DNA from: Planctomycetota bacterium | Lineage (GTDB): Bacteria > Planctomycetota > Phycisphaerae > Sedimentisphaerales > SM23-30 | DNA length: 15,488 nt | Direction: 5' to 3' | NCBI GenBank assembly: GCA_029573975.1 | Contig: JAKQBU010000513.1 | Span: 1 to 15,488 of the forward strand | In this document: in pieces, positions 7,514-14,690 of the stretch | Layout: each line of letters starts with the position of its first letter | How positions within the stretch are numbered: the stretch's first letter is position 1 | Notes under the pieces: model-generated | The model's database searches: none | Seen by the model: only the letters and a program-made list of their open reading frames with translations | Told to the model about the DNA's origin: nothing | Position numbers and translations under genes: made by a program

Positions 7514-7956
7514 GCTTCACGCCCTCTGTATTTTTTCCCGTTCTTCCTATGGAACCCTATAAAATGGTTCTCCAATACCTGCCGTTCTTTGCTTGAGCAT
7601 GTCAGCTCCCTTGACCTTCTGGCAACGGCCATTTCCCTTGGGAAACGCTTTACCGCTGCCGCCAAACCTTCTCATTTTTTGCCGTCATCTAGTGTATTTT
7701 ATACCTGGTTTATTGCAAAATCCACCAAAATCCAAACTCGTAGCTTTCGGTAGGCAGGCCGGTCGGCAGCATGTTTGCCGGCGCGATATCTTTCTTTGTT
7801 TGCTTCGTTTTCTTTTGTTCAAATTCCGGTTTCCCTCTTTTTCCTCTCTTCCGCCCGCCGCTCCATCCCCTTCAGCCGGATTGGCCTGATTAAAGCCCCC
7901 CTCCGCCCTGATAGTGCTCCCTAATCGAAATATCTCGTATATTACTGTCCTCTATT
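7514..7956. other. 443-base intergenic region
   Basis: No credible gene is found here. It holds the upstream region of the 262-residue gene on the right-to-left strand, the second copy of the hairpin/pyrimidine repeat (7762-7817), and the 3' flank of the dockerin-like gene. No clear intrinsic terminator follows the TAA of that gene at 7957-7959. The plus strand is rich in T and C, and open frames across it look incidental. Confidence 0.5.
7762..7817 (+). repeat. hairpin plus pyrimidine-rich repeat, copy 2
   Basis: GTCGGCA (7762-7768) pairs with TGCCGGC (7776-7782) with one G-U wobble. Seven nt later comes CTTTCTTTGTTTGCTTCGT (7790-7808), identical over 19 nt to 6628-6646, then TTTCTTTTG. It has the same order and orientation as copy 1, but the spacer between hairpin and tract is 33 nt shorter. 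Confidence 0.6.
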
Positions 7957-10398
7957 TTATGGAACAACCATAGGCGCTGCTAACAGCCAATTCGTACATA
8001 GCAAATACAAATCGGAAAAGTTCACCTCCCCGTTCCGGTCAAAATCCGCCCGGCGGTCATAGCCTGCCTCCCCCGAAGAAGTCTGCCAGGCCCCAGCCAA
8101 AATACCAAAATCCGTCAAATGTATATTCTGGTTATCATCGGCATTGCCCTCCGCCAGCGTACCCAGATCGACCGCGGTGCTCGCTCCGCCAATCGCCACG
8201 TTTCGCCTGACATTCAGCAGCGTATGCTCGCTCACCGCTGTAATATCATACGTCCCGGCCGCTACCCCCGGAACCTGGCCTACCGCATACTCCCCCTCCC
8301 GGTTCGTCGTCAGATGGCAGTAGTACAGGGCCGGGTCCTGCAGGACATCGGCCCCCGGCTGGAAAAATCCCGCAAACAGCGGCACCTGCCAGCCGCTATC
8401 CGCCGGCCGGTCCGCCCCCTCCAGCTTCACAGCCACATCCACGCTCACCCCGCCGGCCAGACAAAACTCATACACCCGGTTATAACCCGCATCCGCCACC
8501 CACAACCGTCGGGTAGCCGGGTCAATCTCCAGGCAGCAGTAATGAAATGACGCAAAACCATCGGCCACCAGTGCCACCTCCCCCGTATCAGGATTCACCC
8601 CATAGACCGCCTTGCTGCCCTGGCCGGCGACATAAATATACTCCGCCACGCTGTCATACACAATGCTGTATATCGAGCTGATCGGAACGCTCAGCACCAG
8701 AGCCGCCCGCGTCCCGTCCGCCCCCAGCCGGTACAGGTTGCTGGAATTGAGCGTATCACAAACATAGACTCCCCCCTCCGGATCCGCCGCCAGATCGTAA
8801 AAATCAATATTCCCCGGATCCGGCATGACCAGCCGCTCCCCCTCCGCGCTATCCGGCGAAAACGACCAGATTTCGTCCGGCCCGTTATAGCCGCAGTCCG
8901 CAACCAGAATATCCCCTTCGCTGACGGCTGCCCCGTTGAAACCCAGCGGCGCAAAAGCCATCCCGTAGGGATCGTCATCCCCCGAATGAAAACCGGATAC
9001 CCATAAGCTGGAACTGCCATCCCACCCCCGCCGGTAAATAGTACCGCCATAATCAAAACTGATAAAGGCATTGCCCTTCCGGTCAAAAATCAGGTGGGCA
9101 GGTGTATCATAGGCCTGAATACGAACCCCGCTTCCCGGCCCGGTGACCGGGTATAACCCGCCCCCGGACCCCGTACCGGCCCGCACCAGTCCATAGAGTT
9201 CACCGGCCCGGACATTATATGCCGTAGTGGAAATGCCGACCAGGCTGATATAACCGCATCCGGTTATCCCCGCCTCATACACCCCCACCGTATCGTCAAT
9301 CGCAGGACAGCCGTCCGCCATGCGGCCGAAATTATCCAATCCTACGGTTTCCGTGCTGCTGAAAAACTCCGGCATGATAAGGCATTCTGTAACGTTGGCC
9401 AAAAGCCCATCCCATGTCCCCGAATCCACCGTCCAGGTCGCGGTGTCCAGCGGATACCGGAAGGTTTTCCACACCAGATTGCTGGGGGGCAGTTCAGAGG
9501 TATCGAACGTGACATACGCCGAACCGCCGGGTCCGGAAATCCGCATGAATTCATTGATCCCCAGTCCCGTTCCGCTGCGGCTGAGCACCCGCACATCCAC
9601 GGTCACAAAACCGCTCTGGTCCAGACTCGACCAGTCACCCAGGAACTTGGCCGGGGCAATCGCGGTGGATATCCCGGTAGCGTCACTGATCCGCAAAAAT
9701 CCCCCTCCGTTTCCGCCGCTCTCCGGATTGGATACCCCGCCGGTATGCAAAAAACTCCAATCCCCCGTACCCGCTTCGTTAAAATCATCATACCCGCAGG
9801 GGATGAAAACCGTCCCCGGCGCCGAGGAAAGCTGGACATTGTCCAGGCGGACGATTTCATCACCCGTTATAAATTCACCTGTAATCCGCACGGAATTCAC
9901 AGCACTGAGAATCTCACTCCAGGTGCCAGACTCGATAACCCAGTTGGACTCATCCAGATAAGCCCGGTACAGGGTCCAGACGCCTTGCCCCGGCAGATAC
10001 GCAGCACCCACCAGGGTATGCGCCGCCCCGCCCGGCCCGGCGATCCGGAAGATATAGGCAGGATTCACAACGGTGCCGCCGCTGGTATTATTCAGATAGA
10101 TTTCCGCCGAAATGCTGTCAGCCGCCGTCATCCCGCTCCAGTCGCCGTGATACGTCGGCGGTGCTATAATGTAATTCATGTCACCGGTAGCCAGGTCATT
10201 CACCGCCAGGCATCCGCCTGGATTGCCTGTGGCGGACTCCCACGCCGAGGCGTTGTCACCCGTCACCTGCCAGCCTTCCAAACCGGCATCGAACGTGGTC
10301 GCCACCTGGCCGTTCAATCCCTGCACCCCAGCCGCCAGCACCCAAAAAATTCCCATCAACACGGCCCGATACGAAAATACCCTGCTTCTCCTGCTCAT
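7957..10398 (-). CDS. secreted laminin-B-like, propeller and dockerin-like multidomain protein
   Basis: The protein is 813 residues, with its ATG at 10396-10398 preceded by a near-perfect AAGGAGG 5 nt upstream. Residues 1-30 form a basic, hydrophobic signal peptide. Two modules of about 155 residues (35-190 and 203-357) repeat the same plan: FD/DF start, GDWS, FRIAGPGG or MRISGPGG, a WTVDSGTW-type segment, and LDN near the end. They resemble the laminin B (IV) domain. Residues 395-645 have spaced hydrophobic strands (ILVADCGYNGPDEIWSF, GGVYVCDTLNSSNLYRL, RRLWVADAGYNRVYEF), as in NHL/SMP-30-like beta-propellers. A beta-sandwich-like linker (650-750) leads to a dockerin type I-like end (752-813). 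Its two calcium-loop-like segments are DDNQNIHLTD and DFDRNGEVNFSD. Such ends are common on secreted planctomycete proteins without a classical cellulosome. The likely role is extracellular binding or surface attachment; no catalytic domain is seen. Confidence 0.82.
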   Translation of the reverse strand: MSRRSRVFSYRAVLMGIFWVLAAGVQGLNGQVATTFDAGLEGWQVTGDNASAWESATGNPGGCLAVNDLATGDMNYIIAPPTYHGDWSGMTAADSISAEIYLNNTSGGTVVNPAYIFRIAGPGGAAHTLVGAAYLPGQGVWTLYRAYLDESNWVIESGTWSEILSAVNSVRITGEFITGDEIVRLDNVQLSSAPGTVFIPCGYDDFNEAGTGDWSFLHTGGVSNPESGGNGGGFLRISDATGISTAIAPAKFLGDWSSLDQSGFVTVDVRVLSRSGTGLGINEFMRISGPGGSAYVTFDTSELPPSNLVWKTFRYPLDTATWTVDSGTWDGLLANVTECLIMPEFFSSTETVGLDNFGRMADGCPAIDDTVGVYEAGITGCGYISLVGISTTAYNVRAGELYGLVRAGTGSGGGLYPVTGPGSGVRIQAYDTPAHLIFDRKGNAFISFDYGGTIYRRGWDGSSSLWVSGFHSGDDDPYGMAFAPLGFNGAAVSEGDILVADCGYNGPDEIWSFSPDSAEGERLVMPDPGNIDFYDLAADPEGGVYVCDTLNSSNLYRLGADGTRAALVLSVPISSIYSIVYDSVAEYIYVAGQGSKAVYGVNPDTGEVALVADGFASFHYCCLEIDPATRRLWVADAGYNRVYEFCLAGGVSVDVAVKLEGADRPADSGWQVPLFAGFFQPGADVLQDPALYYCHLTTNREGEYAVGQVPGVAAGTYDITAVSEHTLLNVRRNVAIGGASTAVDLGTLAEGNADDNQNIHLTDFGILAGAWQTSSGEAGYDRRADFDRNGEVNFSDLYLLCTNWLLAAPMVVP

Positions 10399-10403
10399 AA
10401 CGT

Positions 10404-10410
10404 CCTCCTT
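10404..10410 (-). promoter_or_regulatory. strong ribosome binding site of the dockerin-like gene
   Basis: On the minus strand AAGGAGG stands 5 nt before the ATG at 10396-10398. This fixes the start and shows that anti-Shine-Dalgarno pairing is used in this genome. Confidence 0.75.
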
Positions 10411-10619
10411 CTGGATTTTTTGCTATTTTACCTGCGGTTCACATGACCGTCTGCCTTTTCAAATTCCGATTGGTTTATCCCTTCTATAATACCATATTTC
10501 CTCCCGCTTGGAAAGAAAAAAAACACACATTTACCCCCCAAAAGCCGTTTTTACCGGCCAATTGGCCATTTTTATGGCTTTCCCAAACAAAAATCCGGCC
10601 GTTTCCAAAAAACGTCCCC

Positions 10620-11768
10620 TCACGACAGCCGCGACTTGAAGTCCTCATACGTAAAACGCCGCTGCACCGCAAACGCATCCGCTGCCGGATCATAAAGTAC
10701 GATGTCCGGCAGTTGAATCCCGTTGAACATGGTATTTTTCACCATGGTATAATGGGCCATATCGTGAAACAGCAGCTTCTCCCCCACCCGCAGCGGCGCA
10801 TCGAACGAATAGTCCCCGATTACATCCCCCGCCAGGCAGGTCGGCCCCGCCAGCCGGTACGTATGGGCCTTGCGCCCGGGCAGGTCCGCGTTCTCAATCC
10901 GGGGACGGTACGGCATCTCCAGCACATCGGGCATATGGGCCGACGCCGAGGTATCCAAAATGGCAATATCCAGGTCGTTGTGAATGATATCCAGTACGGA
11001 GCTGGCCAGAAACCCGGTATTCAGCGCAATCGCCTCGCCCGGCTCCAGATAAATCTGCACCCCGTACCGGTCGCGAATCTCCCCGATCAGCCGGCACAGC
11101 AGCTCCACATCATAATCCGGCCGGGTGATATGGTGCCCGCCGCCGAAGTTCAGCCACTGGATATTCTTAAAGTAGCGCCCGAAATGTTTCTCCACCGCCG
11201 GCAGCGTCCGGGCCAGCGCATCGGCGTTCAGCTCGCATAGCGTATGAAAATGAAACCCGCTCACACCCTCCAGGTCCTCCGGCCGACAATCCTGAAAACC
11301 GGCGGGCGCAATCCCCAGCCGCGACCCCGGCCCGCATGGGTCATATATCGCCGTCTTCACCTCGGAATGCTGGGGGTTCAGCCGCAGCCCGGCTTCCACA
11401 CGCCCGCCCCGCTTCTGCACAGAAGGCCGGAACCGCCGCCACTGGCTCAGCGAATTAAAAATCATATGATCGGCGTTGTCCAGCAGTTCCTCCATCTCAT
11501 CCGCCCGGTACGCCGGCGCACAAAGATGCACCTCCTTACCGAAGGTCTCCCGCCCCAGCCGCGCCTCAAACAACGCACTGGCCGCCACCCCCGCCAGCAC
11601 CTCCCGGATCTGCCCAAACAGCGACCACATCGCAAACCCCTTCAGCGCCAGCAGAATCTTGCACCCCGTCCGTTTCTGCACCCCCGCCAGGATATCCAGA
11701 TTCCCCTGGAGCAGCCCGCGATCCACAAAATAGCACGGCGTCCGCAGCCGGTTCAGGTCATACTTCAA
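10620..11768 (-). CDS. nspC: carboxynorspermidine/carboxyspermidine decarboxylase
   Basis: The PLP-dependent decarboxylase NspC removes CO2 from carboxynorspermidine or carboxyspermidine to give norspermidine or spermidine. It belongs to the alanine-racemase-fold (fold III) family and has 382 residues, a usual length. Visible motifs are LLALKGFAMW with the PLP lysine at K43; GFHFHTLCE with His175; FGGGHH at 208-213 for phosphate binding; LEPGEA at 241-246; AGPTCLAGD with catalytic Cys311; and DMAHYTMVKNTMFNG at 336-350, which is diagnostic for NspC. The start is TTG at 11766-11768. It is preceded by AAGGA 9 nt upstream and overlaps the TGA of the dehydrogenase gene as TTGA, so translation is probably coupled. 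The frame stays open upstream, but that extension lies inside the dehydrogenase gene and does not look like protein. It acts in the cytosol with the upstream dehydrogenase. Which diamine is used cannot be told from sequence. Confidence 0.95.
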   Translation of the reverse strand: MKYDLNRLRTPCYFVDRGLLQGNLDILAGVQKRTGCKILLALKGFAMWSLFGQIREVLAGVAASALFEARLGRETFGKEVHLCAPAYRADEMEELLDNADHMIFNSLSQWRRFRPSVQKRGGRVEAGLRLNPQHSEVKTAIYDPCGPGSRLGIAPAGFQDCRPEDLEGVSGFHFHTLCELNADALARTLPAVEKHFGRYFKNIQWLNFGGGHHITRPDYDVELLCRLIGEIRDRYGVQIYLEPGEAIALNTGFLASSVLDIIHNDLDIAILDTSASAHMPDVLEMPYRPRIENADLPGRKAHTYRLAGPTCLAGDVIGDYSFDAPLRVGEKLLFHDMAHYTMVKNTMFNGIQLPDIVLYDPAADAFAVQRRFTYEDFKSRLS

Positions 11769-12943
11769 CGGGGCATTTCCTTCCACGGCAGGCCATGCCG
11801 GTTCAGCATGTCCATAAACGGATCCGGGTCGAACTGTTCCATATTGAACACCCCGGCCTTCTTCCATTTCCCGGTAAGCATCATCGCCGCCCCGATCATC
11901 GCCGGCACCCCCGTGGTATAGGACACCGCCTGCGCCTGCACCTCCCGGTAGCACTCCGCATGGTCGCACACATTATAAATCATCATCTTCTTCCGCTTGC
12001 CGTCCTTGCCGATTCCCTCCATGATGCACCCAATGGAGGTCTTGCCGGTATAGTTCGTCCCCAGCGATCCCGGATCCGGCAGCACCGACCGCAGGAACTG
12101 CAGCGGCACAATCCAGTGCCCCTCGTGCAATACCGGCTCGATCCGGGTCATACCGACATTCTGCAAAACCCGCAGATGATTCAGATAGGCATCCCCGAAG
12201 GTCATCCAGAACCGGATGCGCTTCAGCCCCTTAATATTCTTCACCAGCGACTCCTCCTCCTCGTGGTACAGCAGATACGCCTTCCGCGGCCCCACTTCCG
12301 GAAAATCGATGGTCTCGCAGATCGACATAGGCTCGATCTCCAGCCACTGGCCGTTTTCCCAGTATTTGCCCTTCTGGGTGATCTCCCGGATATTGATTTC
12401 CGGATTGAAATTGGTCGCAAACGGATGCCCGTGCTCGCCGGCATTGCAGTCCACAATATCGACAGAATGGATTTCCTCAAAGTGATGCTTCTGCGCATAG
12501 GCACAGAAAACATTCGTCACCCCCGGATCAAACCCGCTGCCCAGCAGCGCCATAATCCCCTTCCGCTCAAAACGTTCCTGATACGCCCACTGCCACTTAT
12601 ACTCAAACTTGGCCTCGTTCCGCGGCTCATAGTTGGCCGTATCCAGATAACTCACCCCCGTCTCCAGACACGCATCCATGATCGGCAGGTCCTGATACGG
12701 CAGCGCCACGTTGATGACCAGCTCCGGCCGGGTCTTGCGGATCAGGGCCGCCACATCCCCGGCATGGTCCGCGTCAATCTGCGCCGTCTCAATGGGAACC
12801 TTCACCTCCGAGGCAATCTTCTCACACTTCGATAGACTGCGGCTGGCCAGCCAGATCTTAGAAAAAATCTCCGGAAGCTGGGCACATTTCTTCACCACCA
12901 CGTTTCCGACGCCGCCGGCGCCAATAATCAATACACAGCTCAT
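11765..12943 (-). CDS. carboxynorspermidine/carboxyspermidine dehydrogenase (saccharopine dehydrogenase family)
   Basis: This 392-residue enzyme of the saccharopine dehydrogenase-like family carries the dinucleotide-binding motif GAGGVG at residues 8-13 (VLIIGAGGVGNVVVKKC). Family-typical stretches are VINVALPYQDLPIMDACLETGVSYLDTANYEP, as separate segments, and LLGSGFDPGVTNVF. The C-terminal part contains NYTGKTSIGC and YTTGVPAMIGAAMML. In the known pathway it condenses putrescine or 1,3-diaminopropane with L-aspartate semialdehyde, using NADPH, to give carboxyspermidine or carboxynorspermidine. The adjoining decarboxylase then acts on that product, and the pairing strongly supports this assignment over saccharopine or lysine metabolism. 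The ATG at 12941-12943 is preferred because GAGG lies 5 nt upstream; an in-frame GTG two codons earlier is less well placed. It is the first gene of a two-gene operon, divergent from the second radical SAM gene. Confidence 0.93.
   Translation of the reverse strand: MSCVLIIGAGGVGNVVVKKCAQLPEIFSKIWLASRSLSKCEKIASEVKVPIETAQIDADHAGDVAALIRKTRPELVINVALPYQDLPIMDACLETGVSYLDTANYEPRNEAKFEYKWQWAYQERFERKGIMALLGSGFDPGVTNVFCAYAQKHHFEEIHSVDIVDCNAGEHGHPFATNFNPEINIREITQKGKYWENGQWLEIEPMSICETIDFPEVGPRKAYLLYHEEEESLVKNIKGLKRIRFWMTFGDAYLNHLRVLQNVGMTRIEPVLHEGHWIVPLQFLRSVLPDPGSLGTNYTGKTSIGCIMEGIGKDGKRKKMMIYNVCDHAECYREVQAQAVSYTTGVPAMIGAAMMLTGKWKKAGVFNMEQFDPDPFMDMLNRHGLPWKEMPR
11776..11783 (-). promoter_or_regulatory. 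ribosome binding site deciding the TTG start of nspC
   Basis: Minus-strand GAAGGAAA lies inside the last codons of the dehydrogenase gene. The AAGGA core is 9 nt before the TTG at 11766-11768, which overlaps the dehydrogenase TGA by the two bases TG. Confidence 0.65.
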
Positions 12944-13161
12944 ATTCACCTCTTCAACCCGTAAGGCCGGTTAAATACCTCTCCTGCCCATCGGCAGAAA
13001 TCTATCGCAAAGCCATATTCTATCCATAATAGCAGAAAAATCTACTAAAAAAATCTGGGCGGCCCTACCCCTTCAATACCCCCCCGCCTTGGCTTTTACC
13101 CTCTTCCCGGAAACAAACCAAAGAAATAGGGTAACAGAACCAGGATTTCATTTATTACTGC

Positions 13162-13190
13162 TTGAATTTTCAATCGGCCTCGAATAGAAT
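13162..13190 (+). promoter_or_regulatory. sigma70-like promoter candidate for the second radical SAM gene
   Basis: TTGAAT (13162-13167), a 17-nt spacer, then TAGAAT (13185-13190), with about 100 nt to the start codon. A perfect TATAAT at 13211-13216 also lies upstream but has no -35 at a usual distance. Confidence 0.45.
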
Positions 13191-13218
13191 GCCAAATAGG
13201 AGTGAGCCGGTATAATAT

Positions 13219-13236
13219 AGAGTATGTGGGTACTCT
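13219..13236. promoter_or_regulatory. inverted repeat between promoter candidates and radical SAM start
   Basis: AGAGTA, 6-nt spacer TGTGGG, TACTCT: a perfect 6-bp inverted repeat, 3 to 20 nt downstream of the TATAAT at 13211-13216. It could be an operator or a leader hairpin. Only the symmetry is seen; function is not shown. Confidence 0.3.
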
Positions 13237-13289
13237 CTGATTGATTTTACTGTTTTTCTATCCTGATTTGAATAAGATGGGAGCAACTT

Positions 13290-14690
13290 TTGTTTAAACG
13301 CGTCCTTTGCGTATATCCGTACCGTCAGGAATTACATCATGTCGGTTTTTTCCCGCCGCTGGGCCTGGAATGCATAGCGGCCGCCATTAAACCCTATGCC
13401 CAGAATCTGGAAATTGTGGACCTCCGCAAAGAAAATGCCTGCACCAGCGCTTTTTTGCGCCCGGATACCGACCTGGTCTGCTTCTCCGTCAATTGGGACC
13501 GCGAGGCCAATTTTCTGCACCACGAAATAAGCTCCGTCCCCCCCGGCGTGTTCACCATCCTGGGCGGCCGCTTCGCCACCGAAAATCCCGAAAAATGGCT
13601 GTCCGAATTTCCCCAGGTCTCCGCCGTGGTTCGCGGCGACGGCGAGGAGGCCATCACGGAAATCTGCCGGGGCGTCCCGCTGGAGCAAATCGTCGGCCTG
13701 AGCTTCCGACGCAATGGCGCCATCATCCACAACCCCAACCGGACCCTGGGGCCGATCCGCGACGATAACTACCCCCTCCGCACCTTACGCCGGCACTCCT
13801 ATGAGGTGGAATTGGAAGATGTACCCACGGGAATCCTCATCGATTCCGTATCAGGCTCCCGCGGCTGCCCCTTCAATTGCACCTTCTGTGCCTTTAGCCG
13901 CAATCCCTGGGGCGAAAAACGCAAATGGTCCGCCCGCTCCCCCGAATCCATCGTCGCCGAACTGGCAGAAATCAAAGCTAAATTTGTCGCCTTTACCGAT
14001 GACCTGTTCACCTACGATATGGACCGCGTCGCGCAAATCTGCGACCTGATTCTGACCCGCGGTATTCGAAAAAAGTACATCATCAACGCCCGCCTCGAAA
14101 TCGCCAAACACCCTGATGTCCTCCGCAAAATGGAAAAAGCAGGTTTCGTCTTGCTCATGCTCGGCGTCGAATCCACCCAGGACAAAACCCTGCGCTCCAT
14201 GCACAAAGGCTTCACCACCGCCGGCATCCGCGAATGCTTCCAGGTCCTCCGCCGCTCCTCCATGCTCCTCAACGGCTACTTCATTCTCGGCAATATCGGC
14301 GAAACAAAAGACGAAATGCGGCAGATATCCCCCTTCGCCCACGAACTGGGCCTGGACTTCATCGCCCTGTCCACCCTCCGTTTTAGCCCCTATTCCGGCC
14401 TGGATGAACTGGTCGCCAACAGCCCCGGCTACCACATCGCTCCCAGCGGCAAGGTGTATTCCGACCAATGTTCCGTTAGCGAACTCCGCCAGCTCCGCCG
14501 CCAAATCAACCGCGAGTTCTTCAGCCCGCGCCAAATCCGACATCTGACCTGGAAGGCCGTCCGCAACGGCGCCCTTCGGTTTCTTCCCGGCCTGTTCTTC
14601 CGCCTGCCCAAAATCGCCTGGCTAATCCTCCAGCATAAGCGGCAAAAGGCCCTCCGCCGCGCCCACCGCCTCCGCCCGTCCGATTCTTAA
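13290..14690 (+). CDS. cobalamin-binding radical SAM enzyme, second copy, TTG start
   Basis: The 466-residue product begins MFKRVLCVYPYR from a TTG at 13290-13292. GGGAG (13279-13283) lies 6 nt upstream and supports this start; the nearby ATG at 13277 runs into a stop after six codons. The N-terminal B12-binding Rossmann-like domain (about 1-125) holds FFPPLGLECIAAAI and FTILGGRFATENP with VVRGDGEEAI. The radical SAM core carries SRGCPFNCTFC, with cluster ligands Cys193, Cys197 and Cys200, then FTDDLFTYD and LLMLGVES. The C-terminal ~45 residues are basic and hydrophobic and may contact membrane or substrate. It shares architecture with the radical SAM gene at 5192-6565 but is clearly diverged, so it is not a recent duplicate. 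The reaction is unknown. It is divergent from the polyamine operon and tail-to-tail with the terminase gene, sharing TTAA at the two stops. Confidence 0.88.
   Translation: MFKRVLCVYPYRQELHHVGFFPPLGLECIAAAIKPYAQNLEIVDLRKENACTSAFLRPDTDLVCFSVNWDREANFLHHEISSVPPGVFTILGGRFATENPEKWLSEFPQVSAVVRGDGEEAITEICRGVPLEQIVGLSFRRNGAIIHNPNRTLGPIRDDNYPLRTLRRHSYEVELEDVPTGILIDSVSGSRGCPFNCTFCAFSRNPWGEKRKWSARSPESIVAELAEIKAKFVAFTDDLFTYDMDRVAQICDLILTRGIRKKYIINARLEIAKHPDVLRKMEKAGFVLLMLGVESTQDKTLRSMHKGFTTAGIRECFQVLRRSSMLLNGYFILGNIGETKDEMRQISPFAHELGLDFIALSTLRFSPYSGLDELVANSPGYHIAPSGKVYSDQCSVSELRQLRRQINREFFSPRQIRHLTWKAVRNGALRFLPGLFFRLPKIAWLILQHKRQKALRRAHRLRPSDS

Larger units (their letters stand above)
12944..13289. other. 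divergent regulatory spacer between the polyamine operon and a radical SAM gene
   Basis: There is no gene in these 346 bases. Leftward elements are a -10-like TAGAAT (minus strand, 13022-13017) and a tandem AAAAATCT pair at 13036-13043 and 13049-13056 (plus-strand reading). A short hairpin CTGCC-CATC-GGCAG at 12984-12997 would fall in the operon's leader. Rightward elements are a promoter candidate (13162-13190), a second TATAAT at 13211-13216, and an inverted repeat AGAGTA-TGTGGG-TACTCT at 13219-13236. Confidence 0.5.

Noticed and set aside
7593..7889. 98-codon plus-strand frame in the spacer 7514-7956
   Set aside because: The translation is low-complexity, has no ribosome binding site or motif, and crosses the hairpin/pyrimidine repeat.
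10556..10578. Palindrome GGCCAATTGGCC overlapping a GCCAT-TTTT-ATGGC hairpin as terminator of the polyamine operon
   Set aside because: The stems are short and, on the transcribed (minus) strand, no U run follows. It may still form local structure, but an intrinsic terminator cannot be claimed.
11769..11969. N-terminal extension of the decarboxylase into the dehydrogenase gene
   Set aside because: The added residues are Gly/Ala-rich without family similarity and overlap coding sequence of the dehydrogenase. The TTG at 11766-11768 has a ribosome binding site and gives the normal family length.
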